DNA of 64,000 nt from Gordionus sp. m RMFG-2023 (Eukaryota; Nematomorpha; Gordioida; Chordodea; Parachordodidae), in the NCBI RefSeq assembly GCF_954871325.1, contig NC_088777.1, forward strand, positions 11,695,366 to 11,759,365, written 5' to 3'. Below are positions 14,401 through 26,759 of this stretch, piece after piece. Below the pieces are notes generated by a model that saw only the letters and a program-made list of their open reading frames with translations, did not search any database and was not told the DNA's origin. The first letter of the stretch is position 1; every line of letters starts with the position of its first letter. A program made the position numbers and the translations under genes.

Positions 14401-17400
14401 AAAATATATTCCATCCAATTACACAAAATCTCCTGTAACTCAACATTCCTTGAGTTGAAGTATTTTAATAATACAACCCAAAAATTAATGTTTTTTCTTT
14501 GTAATGTTAAAAAATTTTTAAAAAAAATAATTGTAGATTCAATGCATAATTAAAAATGATATCAGGTACAAAATCGCTTTGGTTGGTATGATCGGACCAT
14601 TAAGTAGTCATATGACATCTTTCGTATCACCATTATTAACGTATTATAAATTACCTCATATTAGCCCTGAAGCAAACTCTTTAAGCCTTTCTAGAAAAAA
14701 GTAACAATTTTTCATTCATATTCTATATTTTTTTATAATAAAAATAATAAAGCCATTGAAGGATAATAGTGCGATCTACAGTGTTGTGCAAATTTAATTT
14801 AAAACATTTCCATAATTTTTAATTAGTTTGTAAATAAAATTATTTAACTTGTATAAATGGATAAGAATATTTAAATATGTACAACACTGTAATTGAGCAT
14901 TTTTGAAAAAAAACTGTATTTTTTTTTGATTATTTTTATATTTGGAAAAATACATATATTTATTATCACTTGTTATTTTGTAATTAAGAGAAAATAAATT
15001 GTGGAATATAAAATTTAAATTATTTTATAAAATTTCTTTCAAAGATGATAATATTCGAAATAAAAAAAATATTATATGGAATAAATCAAAGTAGCGTTTT
15101 CAACATCAACACGGTAACCAGTTTGCATTTTTATAAATGCTTGAAAGCGCTGATCAATTTGCGCCATATACAAATTGAAATGCATTGGGTTTTGCATGAC
15201 GAAACAGAAACGCTTAATTAGCTCGCACTATAAGATATTTTTTTTCTAAAATAGGTCCAAATTGAGCCAGAGTTCAAAAAAAAATTTTTTAGCAAAAATC
15301 TTTGAAAATTTATTTTGAAGAACATTTATTATCTAAAAATGCTAAAATCTTTTTTTAAAAGTCTATTGTAATTTTCGTTCATGTATAAAAAATCAAAATT
15401 TTTAAATTCTTTGAAAATTTTTACAATCTTTAGGTAATCCCTGGATTACAGGGTTGCAGGTGTTTTATTTGGTGATATATTAAAAACAAGAACTATTAAG
15501 TGGTATAATAATAAGTTTGAAGTGTTTAAAAAAACAGAAATACCTCATTTATGTATTAGGAAAAAAATAGTAAGTGAATATTTTTTCAAATTTTTACAAT
15601 AATTTTTTAAAAAAAAGTAACATAAGAATTTACCTATGAAATGTTTCTAGAATATCGTATGTAATTGCAAAATTAATTTTTTGGAAGTATAAGTCGTAAT
15701 ACTGTATTGTATAAATCACCAACAAAAAATAATACTATGTATATAATGATCTTTATTTCAGATTCTATGAACCTTAAATCTCAATATTGATCATAAAGAC
15801 TTACACTAAAGAATTTAAACTTAAAATCAGCCACCACCCACCTTTAAAGTAATTAACTTATATTGCAGATAAATGTAAATGCCATTCTTTTTTTTCTATA
15901 GAAAGGCACTCGGAAGAACGAAATATAAAAATTAACAACCAAAGAATATTTTATTTTGTATATATTATAATAATCTATAATTACAAATACAAACACAATA
16001 ATAATAATTTACATAATGATTTAATTTTGTAAGAAAATATTATATTTTAAAATTGCATTCTCGTTTAGTTTTGAGTGTTTCGAAATTGGCATCTTTATTT
16101 TTATATAAATAGAGAAAAGATAAAAATATATTTAAAATATTATATAAATTTATATTATCTTTAATTGATTGGTTGTCCACGAAAACCAAGTTCCAAAAAA
16201 TCATGCATATGATTATAAAAGTTTGTAAAATCGTACATGTACTGATTTAATATCGAAGTAACATTATTTATGATTTGATCTCTATTGTTTGGCCTTGGTA
16301 TAGACCTATATTTGTTTTTCATGACCCCGAAAAAGTTTTCAATAGGATTTAATTGAGGTGAATATGGCGGAAGATATTTAATTCGATTTTTATAGCTATT
16401 AATAAGATGACCCTTGTGTATTGCGGCATTATCTATAATGATAATTGCATCATTTGGAAGAATTTTAATTCTCTCAGATAATCAAGGAAAAGCAACCCAT
16501 TAAAGGGCCCATATAATTCGATAGGTTATAAGGCCACCAATTCCTATTGTATATAAAATGCTAACGTTCTTGCCTTTGGAAGGTGGATCTATCACAGCTA
16601 GTGTGGCGTTGTAGGGGGCCAAAGCATACACAGGTACAACATGTAGGTTTATGCCTGTTTCATCCAGGGAGAACATTTTTCATAGGAATGTTTAGCATTT
16701 TTAGGCAATAAGCCTGGCGAATGCGAATTTCTCCTGGTTTATTTCGTCGATCGGGCTCTATTCCCCCTTTTTTTAGACCATCCTATTTTTTAAATATATT
16801 TTCGGATGGTCCCCTCATTTTTTGGGAAACCTGGAGGCTTTTCTATGATATCTTTGATAGTAGACGTGTTGTTATCCATTAAAAATTTATAACCTTTCTT
16901 TCGATTTTGGATGTGTCTTTTTTTGCATCCCTTTTTTTGAATTTGATATTGCTTCAATGGTCCCCCTATAAACTCTGGAAAGATTTCTTGCCTTAATTTG
17001 TTAACCGAGGCTATTGACATATCAATATGTTTGGCAATGTCCTTTATTTTCATTCTTTCCATATACGGCTAGGATAATAATTTAGTTACTATCTCTTTAT
17101 TCCAACAATTATATTTTCTTTTTGGGTTTTGAATTGCCGGTGAATTTATAGGGTTTATTATAGTAGAATTGGCACTTATAGCAGATTGCGAAAATGATGT
17201 GGAAAAGGAATAATTAGATAAAAAGGAATTATTACTAAATAAAGAGGAATTTCTAAAACTATTATTGGTATTATTGGATAAAATATTATTAATATTAAAC
17301 ATTTTAAATTTAAAAAATTATTTTTTTGTAATTAAAAAGTTTTATGAGAAATTTTTATTTAATTATTAAAATTTTTTCTTATTACATAAATGTGGTATTT

Positions 17401-20400
17401 ATGTTTTTTTAAACACTTCAAACTTATTAATGTACCACTTAATAGTTTTTGTTTTTAATATATTACCAAATAGAACACCTGCAACCCTGTAATTAATTAT
17501 TTATTTTGTTATAAATAATTATCATTATATTATTATATCAGTAAAAATTATATGTGGTCGTATAAATCTGTATGATATCATGATTTCGAGTGAAAAAGAG
17601 GAGGAGGGTTGAGTTGGAGTTGTTTAAAAAGTATTTTATTTTGTAATAAGTTTTACTTTCTATTTAAATGTTATGAATTGGATTATAGCCAGAGGAATAG
17701 ATATTTCTAGTGAGAAAGAAAAACAGATTGGCCCAGATCGTCTTTGGCAAAACTTATGCTTGATCTACATATACCCTTTAGATAAATATAAAATTGTTCT
17801 TTTTTTTGTAGATCTAGAATATCTTTTTCTTTTATTGATTCCTTTTCCTTTTAAACTTATACCCAACTTAGTATAATGTTCTTCTTCATCATTGTTAATC
17901 AAAAATTAGTTGGGATATTTGAAGCGAGTCCTCTCCTGCCATATGCTCGACTTTGGGCCATGTCAATGAAATTTTTTTATCTAATATATCCTGGCGAATT
18001 TGAGAAATCCAATTTAGTCATGGTCTGGCTTTAATTTATTGGCCCGAAAATATAATTACAGTTATTATTTCAATTCTTATCCAAATTATACTGTATAAAT
18101 ATTATTCAGATTCAATTACCTATTTCGGATAACTTCAAGTCAAATATCATATATCAATGCATTGATCAGTTTACTTCGACTCTTTAAATGGAATCAAATA
18201 TCCATAATTTATTCATCCGCGTTGAACTTTGTTTGGCTTAAAGATCAATTAAAAGCTGCATCGATATATAATAAGTTTTGCATTTGGCACGAAATTGAGA
18301 TATATACCACTACCGAAAATGAAGCGCACAAAAAAACTTTCAAGACTTTGATGAACAATACAAGGGCAAAAGTTGTATTTTTATTTATCGAAGACGGTCA
18401 TTTTGAGTATGTCCTAAAATCGATATATTCCATAAATCCCGATCCCGAATTAATATTTGTGGGGATTGATACATGGCCGGCAACAGATGAATTAATAAGG
18501 CTGGGTTTAGCAAAAATTCTTGAGGGAGCAATAACGGTTTTTGAATTTAGCAGTGATTTAACTCATTATTCTTCATGGTTGTTAAACTCTAAGAAAACTT
18601 CTAAAGCACTCAATCCATGGTCTTTTAGTAATAAAAATGGGCTTTTTCATTATAAAAACGATAATAATTTCTCAGACATTATCGATATGGTTAAATCTGA
18701 TAAGAGGATTTCTTTAAGCATGGATGCCACTATGGCTTTCCTATACTCCATAGAAGCTCTCATAAAAGATAAATGTCAACATATTAATAAAAGCCAAATA
18801 AAAAATTGCATAGTTGATAACAATTTAAAAAATTATCTTCAAAATTTATCGTTTTATGGAATGTCTGGTCAAATCCATTTTGGCGTAGATCAAACTGCAA
18901 ATAATCCATTAAAAATTGGCAACTTTCTCAAACTCAATAGCCATTATGATGTTGTTAATGTTGGCAGTTATAATATGTATGATACGGAAAACGGAGATCA
19001 ATTAAAATTGATAACCAAATTTAAATGGAGAAATTATACTTTTTACAATGATCTAACGGCACCATCTTCAAGCTGTTCAACTCCTTGTAAAATAGATGAA
19101 TATCCAGTGACAACTTCAAGTGTATGCTGTTGGATATGTCGCCGTTGTTTTGAACGAACTATCTTTACCCCATCGGATATGTTTAGATCCCATAATTATG
19201 GGGAGTGTATAGCTTGCCCAAATTACAAGTGGCCGAATTTAAACAGGACCGTATGTTTAAACATGGCAATTCATCATATTAAAGACTCTAAATATCGCCA
19301 TTTAATCAATTTTTTAGCTTCAATAGGTATCCTTCTAGCAATTTTCATGGTCGGGTTTTATATATATAAATACCAAGCTACCCCATTTAAATTAGAATTT
19401 CGATCTTTACTATATTTACATTACGTGGGAATATTTTTTGGATTTATATCAATATTTCTTATAACCAATCGTCGTCCAGTTAAATCTAGATGTGGGTTTG
19501 TTCTATTTTTCTATCTGATGTCCATCTCCCTCATTTTTGGCGTATTGTCAAGTAAACAAAGTTCGATAATAAAACGATTAAAAACAAACAAGCCGGGATT
19601 CAAGGATAGAAAATATGAAAAGTGGACACTAACATATGTCATTATAATATGTTTGGTTCAGGTAAAATCTATATTTTAGAGTTTTCTATCCAAAAAGAAG
19701 AAAGAAATAGAACCATCTTTATTTTTAATATAATCACTCAAATGACGATTAATTTATGATCCCTCTTAAATAAATATTATATAAAGAACTAGATTATTAA
19801 TATAGTTCTTGGGGGTAAAATAAAGATAATTAAAAATGCTATTAATATAGGTATTAGCGCGCTACAGTGACACCGTTACATTTTAATTTTTTTGAGTAGC
19901 AGTTAGTAGTCCCGCTAACACAGCGCCGCTATTGTTTAGATACTTTTAAAAATTAATTTAATACATTATTTTGAGCTAGTTTTGTTAAGTTTTGATTTGA
20001 GCCACTTTAAAAAACGATTAACTCAAATATTTTATCTAGGAAAATATTGTCCAAACCTCGAAAATTGATGTCCAACACTTTGTGGCATCTATGAATAAAA
20101 TCTTCAGTCTTGTGTAATATTTTTCTGGCTAAAATATTGAGTTAGCCGTTTTTAAAAATCGCCTCAAATCGAGCCGTTTAACACTAATTAGACCTGACTT
20201 CTTCTCAAAATTCTTCGAAAAATTTTCTGACTATCCCAATTATATCAATTCTATTATAGATATTCAACAATTTTTAGGTCCCCTGCTCTTTTACCTATAT
20301 ATTAGCGACAAAGCAGATCTACAGCTTAAACTTTTAATTCAAAAGGTAGGGGGGGGGAGTAAAGTTGGCCTCTATTTTTTTTAAAGGGATATTATCTAAA

Positions 20401-22974
20401 TATTAAACTAAATTACTAACATTTCTAAATTGTTTTTAAATAAAGTATATATTGACGCCATTTATTTCGCAATAAAAAAATTTGAGTCAAATTCGTTACT
20501 CCAACTCGAGTTCTTTTTTTATATTCTAACTTAATTTTAGTATCAATAACAAATTCATGTTATTTATTTTGACCTTTTATCCTTGTGGATTTGGATTTTT
20601 CTGAAAGCAAGTTAAATTAAAATAAGTATAAGTTAATCTCATTTTATCTTTATAGGGTAAAAAGGTTGATAATTTCTTTAATCTTTCGAAACCAGACCAG
20701 TTCCCGCTGATAACATTTATAATTTTCCGTTCGGTTTTTCGGTTCGTCACTATAACGGTTTGTTTCGATTTTTATTATAGCAATTAATTTCGCTTTCGAT
20801 TATTTTAAAAATATATAATCCTGGTAAGCTCTGCAATTCAGCCCAAATCCTGCCGCGAACGATAAAAAAACTATAAAAAAAAGGATTGTTTTTTTATCTA
20901 GTTTAAAATTTTTTAATTTTAATTGGTAAATTTTGGATCTGAGCGAACTTACTTTTTAATTATATGTTTTTTTAAAAAAAATTAAACACCTGAACCGAGT
21001 TTGCTTTTTATTTTCTAATTTATTGTGAGTTGATATTGCTTATCCAACAAGATATATAATTTATGATTAAAACAGTGAATATCTGCATCACTTTATTGGG
21101 TCCATTTTGAACTTAGATTATGGTAAGACAGAAATAAAAAGAATATATAATTAATTTTTTAATCACTTTTAGATATATATACTTGGAAAACTTCTTTTTT
21201 TATGTGAAATATGATGGGGAAGGGGGGGGGGATAATTTTTTTCACCCTGTTCTTAAGAATTATATATCTTCATATTTACCATTAAGGCAGAGAACTCAAA
21301 TTTTTCATTATTGTTATGGTTCGATCAAGGTTTAAGTCAACAATATCATAAAGGCTTAGTTATAGTTCATATAACCTATAATGCATCGGTTTGCTTTTTT
21401 GTTTGCAGTCCTTTGTCTGCTGATATGTTTCATCTTTGGTTAGAATTTAAGAGGTTATAACGGCCTATTTTTGATTCCGGGACTCTACTTGTAAATCTTT
21501 TCATTTATAAGAAAAATCGTATTTTTTTAATTTTAATGGATCGCCTAATTTGGTATTTTAATTTATATAATATAATATTCTTACTTTCAGTGCCTCTATC
21601 AATATCAAAGTTAGAGTATTCCCCTTTGAAAAGCTCGCCATTGACCTTAGTATTGTTAAAGGACTTGATTCGATTTTTAAAAACGGCTAACTCAATATTT
21701 TAACCAGAAAAATATTGCCTGAACCTCGAGGTTTCGCGAAAAGATGTTCAAATCTTTATGGTGTCTGTACAAAAATCTTCAGGCTTGCGTACTATTTTTT
21801 TGATAAAATATTAAGTTAACCGTTTTAATCGGCTCAAATAGAGCCGTATAACAAAATTGACATTGAGTGATGAATTTAAGATTTTATTTGGACTGGTTGA
21901 CCACTTTATAAAATTAGTGCAAAAGTGGTTTGTCGCATAGGGCTATGATCACTTTAAAAATATGAATAATTCTCTTTCCTAAAAGTATTCATATAATATA
22001 AATGGAAATTAATAATAGTAATATTCCTTTTATGATTAGACTCTTAAATATATGATTGTTATCTTTCTTTCTTTTGGTATGGAAAACCTTTTAATGTAGA
22101 CTATCGGCACACGAGGCATGGTCAGTAAATAGTCCCATACGAAAAGAAAATTTTAGATGCCATATTTAATATATTCCCTCCTTTGGTTTTCTAAAAGTAA
22201 ATTTTAGACGCCATATTTAATATATTCCCTCCTTTGATTTTCTGGAAATCAATCAGATGAACTAAAGAATTTTTATCTTTAAACAAATTTTAAAATTGTG
22301 AAATTTAGCGTGTTGCATTTAGAACAAACGACAATATCAGACCCTTTATAAATTTCTTTTATTGTATATAACCAAGTTTAAATAAATAATTTCTCCGTAT
22401 GAGGCTATTTACCAACTTTTGCATTATGTCCGCTCTATTCTATATTGTACAAATATTATATAAATTTCCTATTCATTTACTGTAATAAAACACATATTTA
22501 TTCCTTTTTTAGGTTTTGATGGTAGCCTTGTATCTTATATTGGGAAATAATCCTGTATATCGGGTCGAAAATATTCATGACTCTTTCTTGCTCACTAATG
22601 AAACTAAAAATATTTCCTACATTCCTTTCGTGAATGAATATTGCTCTCCTTACCCCATGAATAGTGATTATCTTATCATAGAGTTATGTTTTCAAGCTCT
22701 CATTTTGTTGTACCTAATAGCCCAAACCATCCAAATAAATCAAAAATTTATTAAGGCCTACGTGGAAATAAAAAATTTACAGATAAACATCTTATTGAAC
22801 ATTTGTATTTATATCTTAGGCATGATTATTTATTTTTCCAAGCCAGGTTTTGTTTCCATCATCGCATTACTTATAATATTTATAATACTTCTCTACGTGC
22901 AAATTTTTTTTAATACCATACCAAAAATCATTAGCATAAACAAGATGGCGCGCTCCTCTTCAATGAATGAGTGA
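11419..22974 (+). CDS. Class C GPCR (metabotropic-glutamate-receptor-like), intact copy B
   Basis: Exons: 11419-11727, 14537-14700, 18110-19661, 22513-22974; total 2487 bases, 828 residues. Residues 1-18 look like a signal peptide. About 25-480 form a Venus-flytrap domain, with NIGGLYDIYE near the start, IGPLSS in exon 2 and GIDTWPA later. A Cys-rich NCD3G linker (CCWICRRC at about 497-504, then a CxxC and WPNLNRT) leads to seven membrane segments: TM1 about 555-580, TM4 across the last intron, TM5 729-747, TM6 766-783, TM7 788-809. The tail is short. By family it is a plasma-membrane receptor for an amino acid or similar small ligand, signalling through G proteins. The mGluR Ser-Ala-Thr-Ser motif is Ser-Pro-Glu-Ala-Asn-Ser here, so glutamate is not assured. 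An acceptor-like AG lies 6 bases before the ATG. AATAAA follows at 22989. All introns carry transposons. Confidence 0.9.
12224..13301 (-). repeat. Right arm of the ~1.08-kb inverted duplication
   Basis: Near-identical inverted copy of 3039-4116, separated from it by ~8.1 kb, inside intron 1 of the intact receptor. Its outer edge (13301) abuts a MITE copy (13305-13603); its inner edge cuts the hAT element at the same base as the end of homology on the left arm. Confidence 0.9.
12791..13237 (-). pseudogene. Inverted copy of receptor copy A's last exon
   Basis: Reverse complement of 3103-3549; the 85 residues checked are identical to copy A. It lies antisense within intron 1 of the intact receptor, with no matching upstream exons, so it cannot make a receptor by itself. 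It is part of the ~1.08-kb inverted duplication 3039-4116 / 12224-13301. Near-identity implies a recent event or gene conversion. Confidence 0.85.
13305..13603 (+). mobile_element. MITE family 3 copy
   Basis: Diverged homologue of 5155-5499, ending in AATAACACATT. It directly abuts the right arm of the inverted duplication, so it may mark the breakpoint. Confidence 0.6.
13825..14196 (+). mobile_element. MITE family 2 copy
   Basis: TAGAGATCTGCAAATCACGG at the left and GATGCAGATCACTA at the right, G+C-rich subterminal blocks (GGTCGGGCC, GGCAAGGCCGGG). In intron 1 of the intact receptor. Confidence 0.7.
14779..14889 (+). mobile_element. Small TA-flanked MITE
   Basis: 111 bp with inverted ends CAGTGTTGTGCA and TGTACAACACTG, each flanked by TA (14777-14778, 14890-14891). 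The TA duplication suggests Tc1/mariner mobilisation; the ends differ from those of 15449-17489. Lies in intron 2 of the receptor. Confidence 0.65.
15449..17489 (-). mobile_element. Tc1/mariner-superfamily (IS630-type) transposon with long TIRs
   Basis: 2041 bp bounded by CAGGGTTGCAGGTGTT in inverse orientation and flanked by TA on both sides (15447-15448, 17490-17491). The inverted repeats run about 110 bp, diverged at several bases, and include AATAAGTTTGAAGTGTTTAA. A broken transposase lies on the minus strand at 16161-17302. About 590 bp between the left repeat and the transposase stop hold nothing recognisable. Inserted in intron 2 of the intact receptor. Confidence 0.9.
16161..17302 (-). 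pseudogene. DDE_3-type transposase, broken
   Basis: Reading down the minus strand: an Asn/Ser-rich N-terminus from ATG at 17302, a helix-turn-helix (IKDIAKHIDMSIASVNKLRQ, about 17050-16990), a first catalytic Asp in FSLDETGINLH (about 16650), then IIDNAAIHKG, and LPPYSPQLNPIENFF near 16340, ending LGFRGQPIN-stop. An in-frame TAG lies at 17069-17071, and frameshifts lie near 16675 and 16490. Thirty residues separate the second Asp from the Glu, fewer than in Tc1 (DD34E). Either a small deletion or a distinct subgroup explains this. Confidence 0.85.
19977..20186 (+). mobile_element. MITE family 1 copy
   Basis: Diverged copy in the last intron of the intact receptor; the right end keeps AATATTGAGTTAGCCGTTTT and GAGCCGTTTAACACTA. 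No clear target duplication. Confidence 0.75.
21648..21855 (+). mobile_element. MITE family 1 copy
   Basis: Begins TAGTATTGTTAAAGG and keeps AAAACGGCTAACTCAATATT. Flanks ATTGACCT and ATTGACAT match at 7 of 8 bases, a slightly decayed target duplication. Lies in the last intron of the intact receptor. Confidence 0.8.
22151..22245 (+). repeat. Two ~48-bp direct repeats
   Basis: ATTTTAGATGCCATATTTAA...CCCTCCTTTGGTTTTC at 22151 and again, with few changes, from about 22199. Lies in the last intron of the receptor. Confidence 0.75.
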
Positions 22975-22988
22975 GGGTTTTTTACTAA

Positions 22989-22994
22989 AATAAA
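22989..22994 (+). promoter_or_regulatory. Candidate poly(A) signal of the intact receptor
   Basis: AATAAA 15 bases after the receptor stop codon. In DNA this A+T-rich the hexamer is common, so position is the main argument. Confidence 0.35.
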
Positions 22995-25900
22995 TCAACC
23001 TCTGAAAAGATCAATAACTAAAATTTTATTGTACAAAATTATGGCAAATAAATCTTAAAAACACCTTGCTGCTTTCATAAAAATCCCTGTGATGATTAAC
23101 ATGTATAACATATAATATTGTCATAAGATATTATGTAAAACTAAATATGTAATCTACGAATCTACATTTAAACATTACTTGATTGACATTAGATATATAA
23201 AGTTATATATATATATTGTAAAAATACATAAAACAAATACCTACCCATACCACTAATATATAAATTAATATTGACGATTTGTGATAAGATGTTATCGCCA
23301 ATTCTTTATGAATCCAAAAATTTTGATTATTTCAACATCGTCAAAAATATTTATATCTTTTGATCCGCCATTATTATTCTAAATTTAATAATTAGAATTA
23401 CGTATTATTGTTTATGTATAATAAGGAAATATTTATAACAAGCGTGAATAATATAATGTGTCGCTGGTGCTAACCACAAAATAAAATACGGATTGGCAAA
23501 TCGTTCTTTAGGCCGCGATGTAAATTTATTTTATAGAACCGCATATTCATAATAAATTTTACCTATTATTTGCTTGCTATTAAAAAAAATATCCGATACG
23601 TATCTCATCACTTGAGTATACGAGATTAAAAAGGAGGCCGATGACAAATACAAATATGATTAAATTTAAAAAAATTTTTTATTAGGAATAATAATTAATG
23701 GTTAAGTAAGGGTGAAAAAATTTCTGAAAAAAAATGAAAATAAACATTGTTTTTTAAAAAAGAATTAAATGCTGTATATCAGACCGGTCAAATATTCTAA
23801 AATAATAAATTGGAGATTAAATATATATAGAACCGTACCCTGGGAGAGCGTTGGCTAGCTGGTAGCATCATTATGCTCCCTATAAAGTTTCCGTTGCCAG
23901 TGATGAAAAAATTTTCTTTTCACATTTTTGTCAACCATTTATGATATTATGTTTAAATAATATTAAAATTTAAATATATAATAAATTTTTAAATTATTTA
24001 TGCATATAAATTTTATAGACAATTCACAAAATCTTAAGTAAATTCACGTATTTACAATGTGTAAAACAAAAATGTTTCAAAAGTTCATGATCAAATTATC
24101 TGAAATTTATAAAGTAGGTATCACAAATCTAAATTTTATTCTAAACTTTAAGACATTTTTAAATTACAATAAAAATAAATGGCAAAATTTTATGAAAGTT
24201 GCATGGGACTTAGTTTTTTGATCAGGCCTGGCTATGTCTGCAAAAAAAAATTTCAGGCCAGTTTATAACCCATATTTAAAATTAAATCTTAAAGCATCTC
24301 TATTTAAAATTTTATCCAATATGATTTCCATCACAAATTTAAATTTTGATATTTCTAATACATGCTCACGTTTATATAAAATTTATAAATAATGTATATT
24401 TAGTACCATACACACAAACCAAATAATTACCCTTCAACCCCGTCAGCTAATATGGTAATAAACGTCAAAATTTTAATAATATCAGCTATTAATTAATATA
24501 TATATATATATATATAATTAGTATTTTAAATTTAATTATATTCAAGTTGGTGCATGCTTAAAACATACGCCTTTGAAACGGGAGGTTGTGGTCCGACTCC
24601 AAAAAAAATAACATTACACTATATAGTCTCCTTAAATTTTAAATACATTAGGAGGATACGAAAACGATCATGTTTTGATTATGGAGATTATATATATTAG
24701 ATATATTTTTTGTTGTAGCAGTAGCTCATCACATATATTATGTAATAATTGCAAATATAATTAATATCACCGTTTTACAGAGCTTATAATAAATTTAAGC
24801 AGAATTATATTTCAAAATAAAATGGAATATATTGCACAATGAAATGTACTAGAATGCACAAAATGAATATTTCTGACAGCCACCGAAATAAAATTATAAC
24901 ATATATATAATAAAATAAAACACAACAAAACAGACCAAGTAATACTTCATCCAAAAACATATTCTGCAAATACTCCTTTTCCCTTACTATACGCTACCCA
25001 TCTTCTTAAAATAGGGGTGTGAGCGTTGCCAAAAAACTCTCTTATATCCAATATCACATTCAAATATAGGACCAAACCGTTTTACCATCTCCTTATCAAT
25101 AGAATAGCTATGTGATCAAATCGCTCCAATTATGAATTTGGTTTTATTTTTAGTTGAGCAGATATTTTATTACATATAGCTTACACTATGTTATTGATTG
25201 ATAAAATTACCATCCCAAATTTTTAAATTACATTAGGAGGATATTGATGCTGTCAAAGAATCCTAATCATGTTAGCTTAATATAAAACACTTTTTCTTCA
25301 ATAAAGTCTGCCACTTCTTCAAAAAAAAACTAGTATTTTTGGTTTCATTTTGGCAAATACTCATTTTAAAAGTAAAATACGTATTATTGTTAAGTTGATA
25401 ATTTTAATAAATAAATGGATTTACATTTTATAATTCAACTTGCACTAAAAAAATTTTAAAAAAAGTAATTGTAATTGTATTCGTCTAAAAATTGTATAAA
25501 ATCGTAATAAATTCAAAATATTTTTTAGTATTTAAAAAACATATAGCAAATACTTTCTAAACTCGTACAATATTCAAATAAATTTGTATTTAGTTTTTTA
25601 AATAATATTCGCATTACGACACAACCCAGAGATACCTCGCTTTAAGTTTTTGTGTAATTTTTAAAATTTATATGCAAAATCTATATTATATAATATATTA
25701 AATGTAAATTAAGAGTAGTTCAAAACTTTCCGATTCAGGCAAAATAAGATCTTTCATTAAAAAAACGCACGCTATAAATGATTTTACAATTTGATAAAAA
25801 CATCCAGATTTGTTAACCCCCCCCCCTCCCCATACAACATTAAAGATAAATAAATGAATGCCTTTATTGATATTAAAAAAAGAAGAATAAATAATTTACA

Positions 25901-26576
25901 AAGAAAGCTCAAATTAAATGGAAAAATATTTTTAAAATTATAGAATTTTTTTTATAGAATTTTTTTTGACTTCTTTAAGAAGAGAAAATCCCTGGATGGA
26001 TTAAGAAGATGGGCCCATCATTATTTTATTTTTACTCCACAAAGAAAAGGAAAAGTGTTATATTATTAAAATTATAACTATCTTATAAACTTCTATAAGT
26101 GATAAACTTTACCTTTTTTCTAATGAGCATCAACTTATAGTGAGCACATTTACCTCCTTATAAAATTATTTGTATTTTCCTTCTTTCTTTTTCTTATTCA
26201 AAAAAATGTATAAATAGGAGAATATAAAGCAAAAATAAAAAAAAATCTTGCATAGTTAAGCCAATTGATTCAAGTGTTCAGTATACAAAACAAATTCCAA
26301 ACTGATTTTCAAAATTCTAGAGTAATTGTAGAATAGAGTGAGCGTCAAAGTTATAATATATTTGTTATATATAAATAAATTAACATTATTATTTATTTAT
26401 TTAAAAATGAAACAATTTCTAAAATATAACATTTTATTGACATCGAATTTTTCTAGTTATTAAATTAAATTTCAATGATTTTGAAAACATTTTATTATTT
26501 AAAAAATTAATATTTTGAATTATATAATGTTTTGTTTTGTGTGCCTTTTTTTTCAAATCGTCACAAAGTATTGGTA
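22995..26576. other. Gene-free stretch with fragments
   Basis: Contains a ~35-bp piece resembling the end of the 44811-47563 hAT element (GACCGGTCAAATATTCTAAA at about 23784), two tRNA-like patches (23838-23905 and 24548-24600), a TA microsatellite (about 24496-24520) and a C-run (about 25817). No convincing open frame. Confidence 0.45.
24548..24600 (+). repeat. tRNA-like patch, possibly SINE head
   Basis: AGTTGGTGCATGC resembles an A box, GGTCCGACTCC resembles a B box, and GTGCATG can pair with CATACGC around a 7-base loop. There is no acceptor stem, so not a functional tRNA. An A-tract follows. Confidence 0.3.
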
Positions 26577-26759
26577 TTAACCATGGCGATGATGATGATG
26601 GTGATGATGATGGTGATGATGATGATGGGTTCTTCTCTTGTTTCTAGAGGATGATATTTCATCTAATGGCCCATATTCCATGGATTCATATGCACTTTCA
26701 ACGGCTAACCCATTTTCAGCCGATGTAGCTAGAAAAGAAGCGCACACCAGACCAAATAT
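26577..26759 (-). CDS. Terminal exon, secreted His-rich peptide 1
   Basis: Sixty residues in an open frame after an acceptor-like AAAAAG at 26760. It begins with a hydrophobic stretch, IFGLVCASFLATSA, that looks like the body of a signal peptide. An acidic stretch follows (AVESAYESMEYGPLDEIS), then a basic RNKRR, thirteen consecutive His, and Arg-His-Gly at the stop. No in-frame ATG lies upstream, so the initiator Met must be in an earlier exon not found. The basic site and terminal Gly resemble prohormone processing and amidation, which is inference. Homologous to 32324-32524 in protein and DNA. Histidine runs bind Zn or Cu, but no function can be assigned. The repeat of ATG/GTG triplets on the plus strand could also be a microsatellite expansion. 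Confidence 0.6.
   Translation of the reverse strand: MFGLVCASFLATSAENGLAVESAYESMEYGPLDEISSSRNKRRTHHHHHHHHHHHHHRHG

Noticed and set aside
17673-17876. 67-codon frame in receptor intron 2
   Set aside because: No similarity to the receptor or to the nearby transposase, and splice phases join exons 2 and 3 without it.
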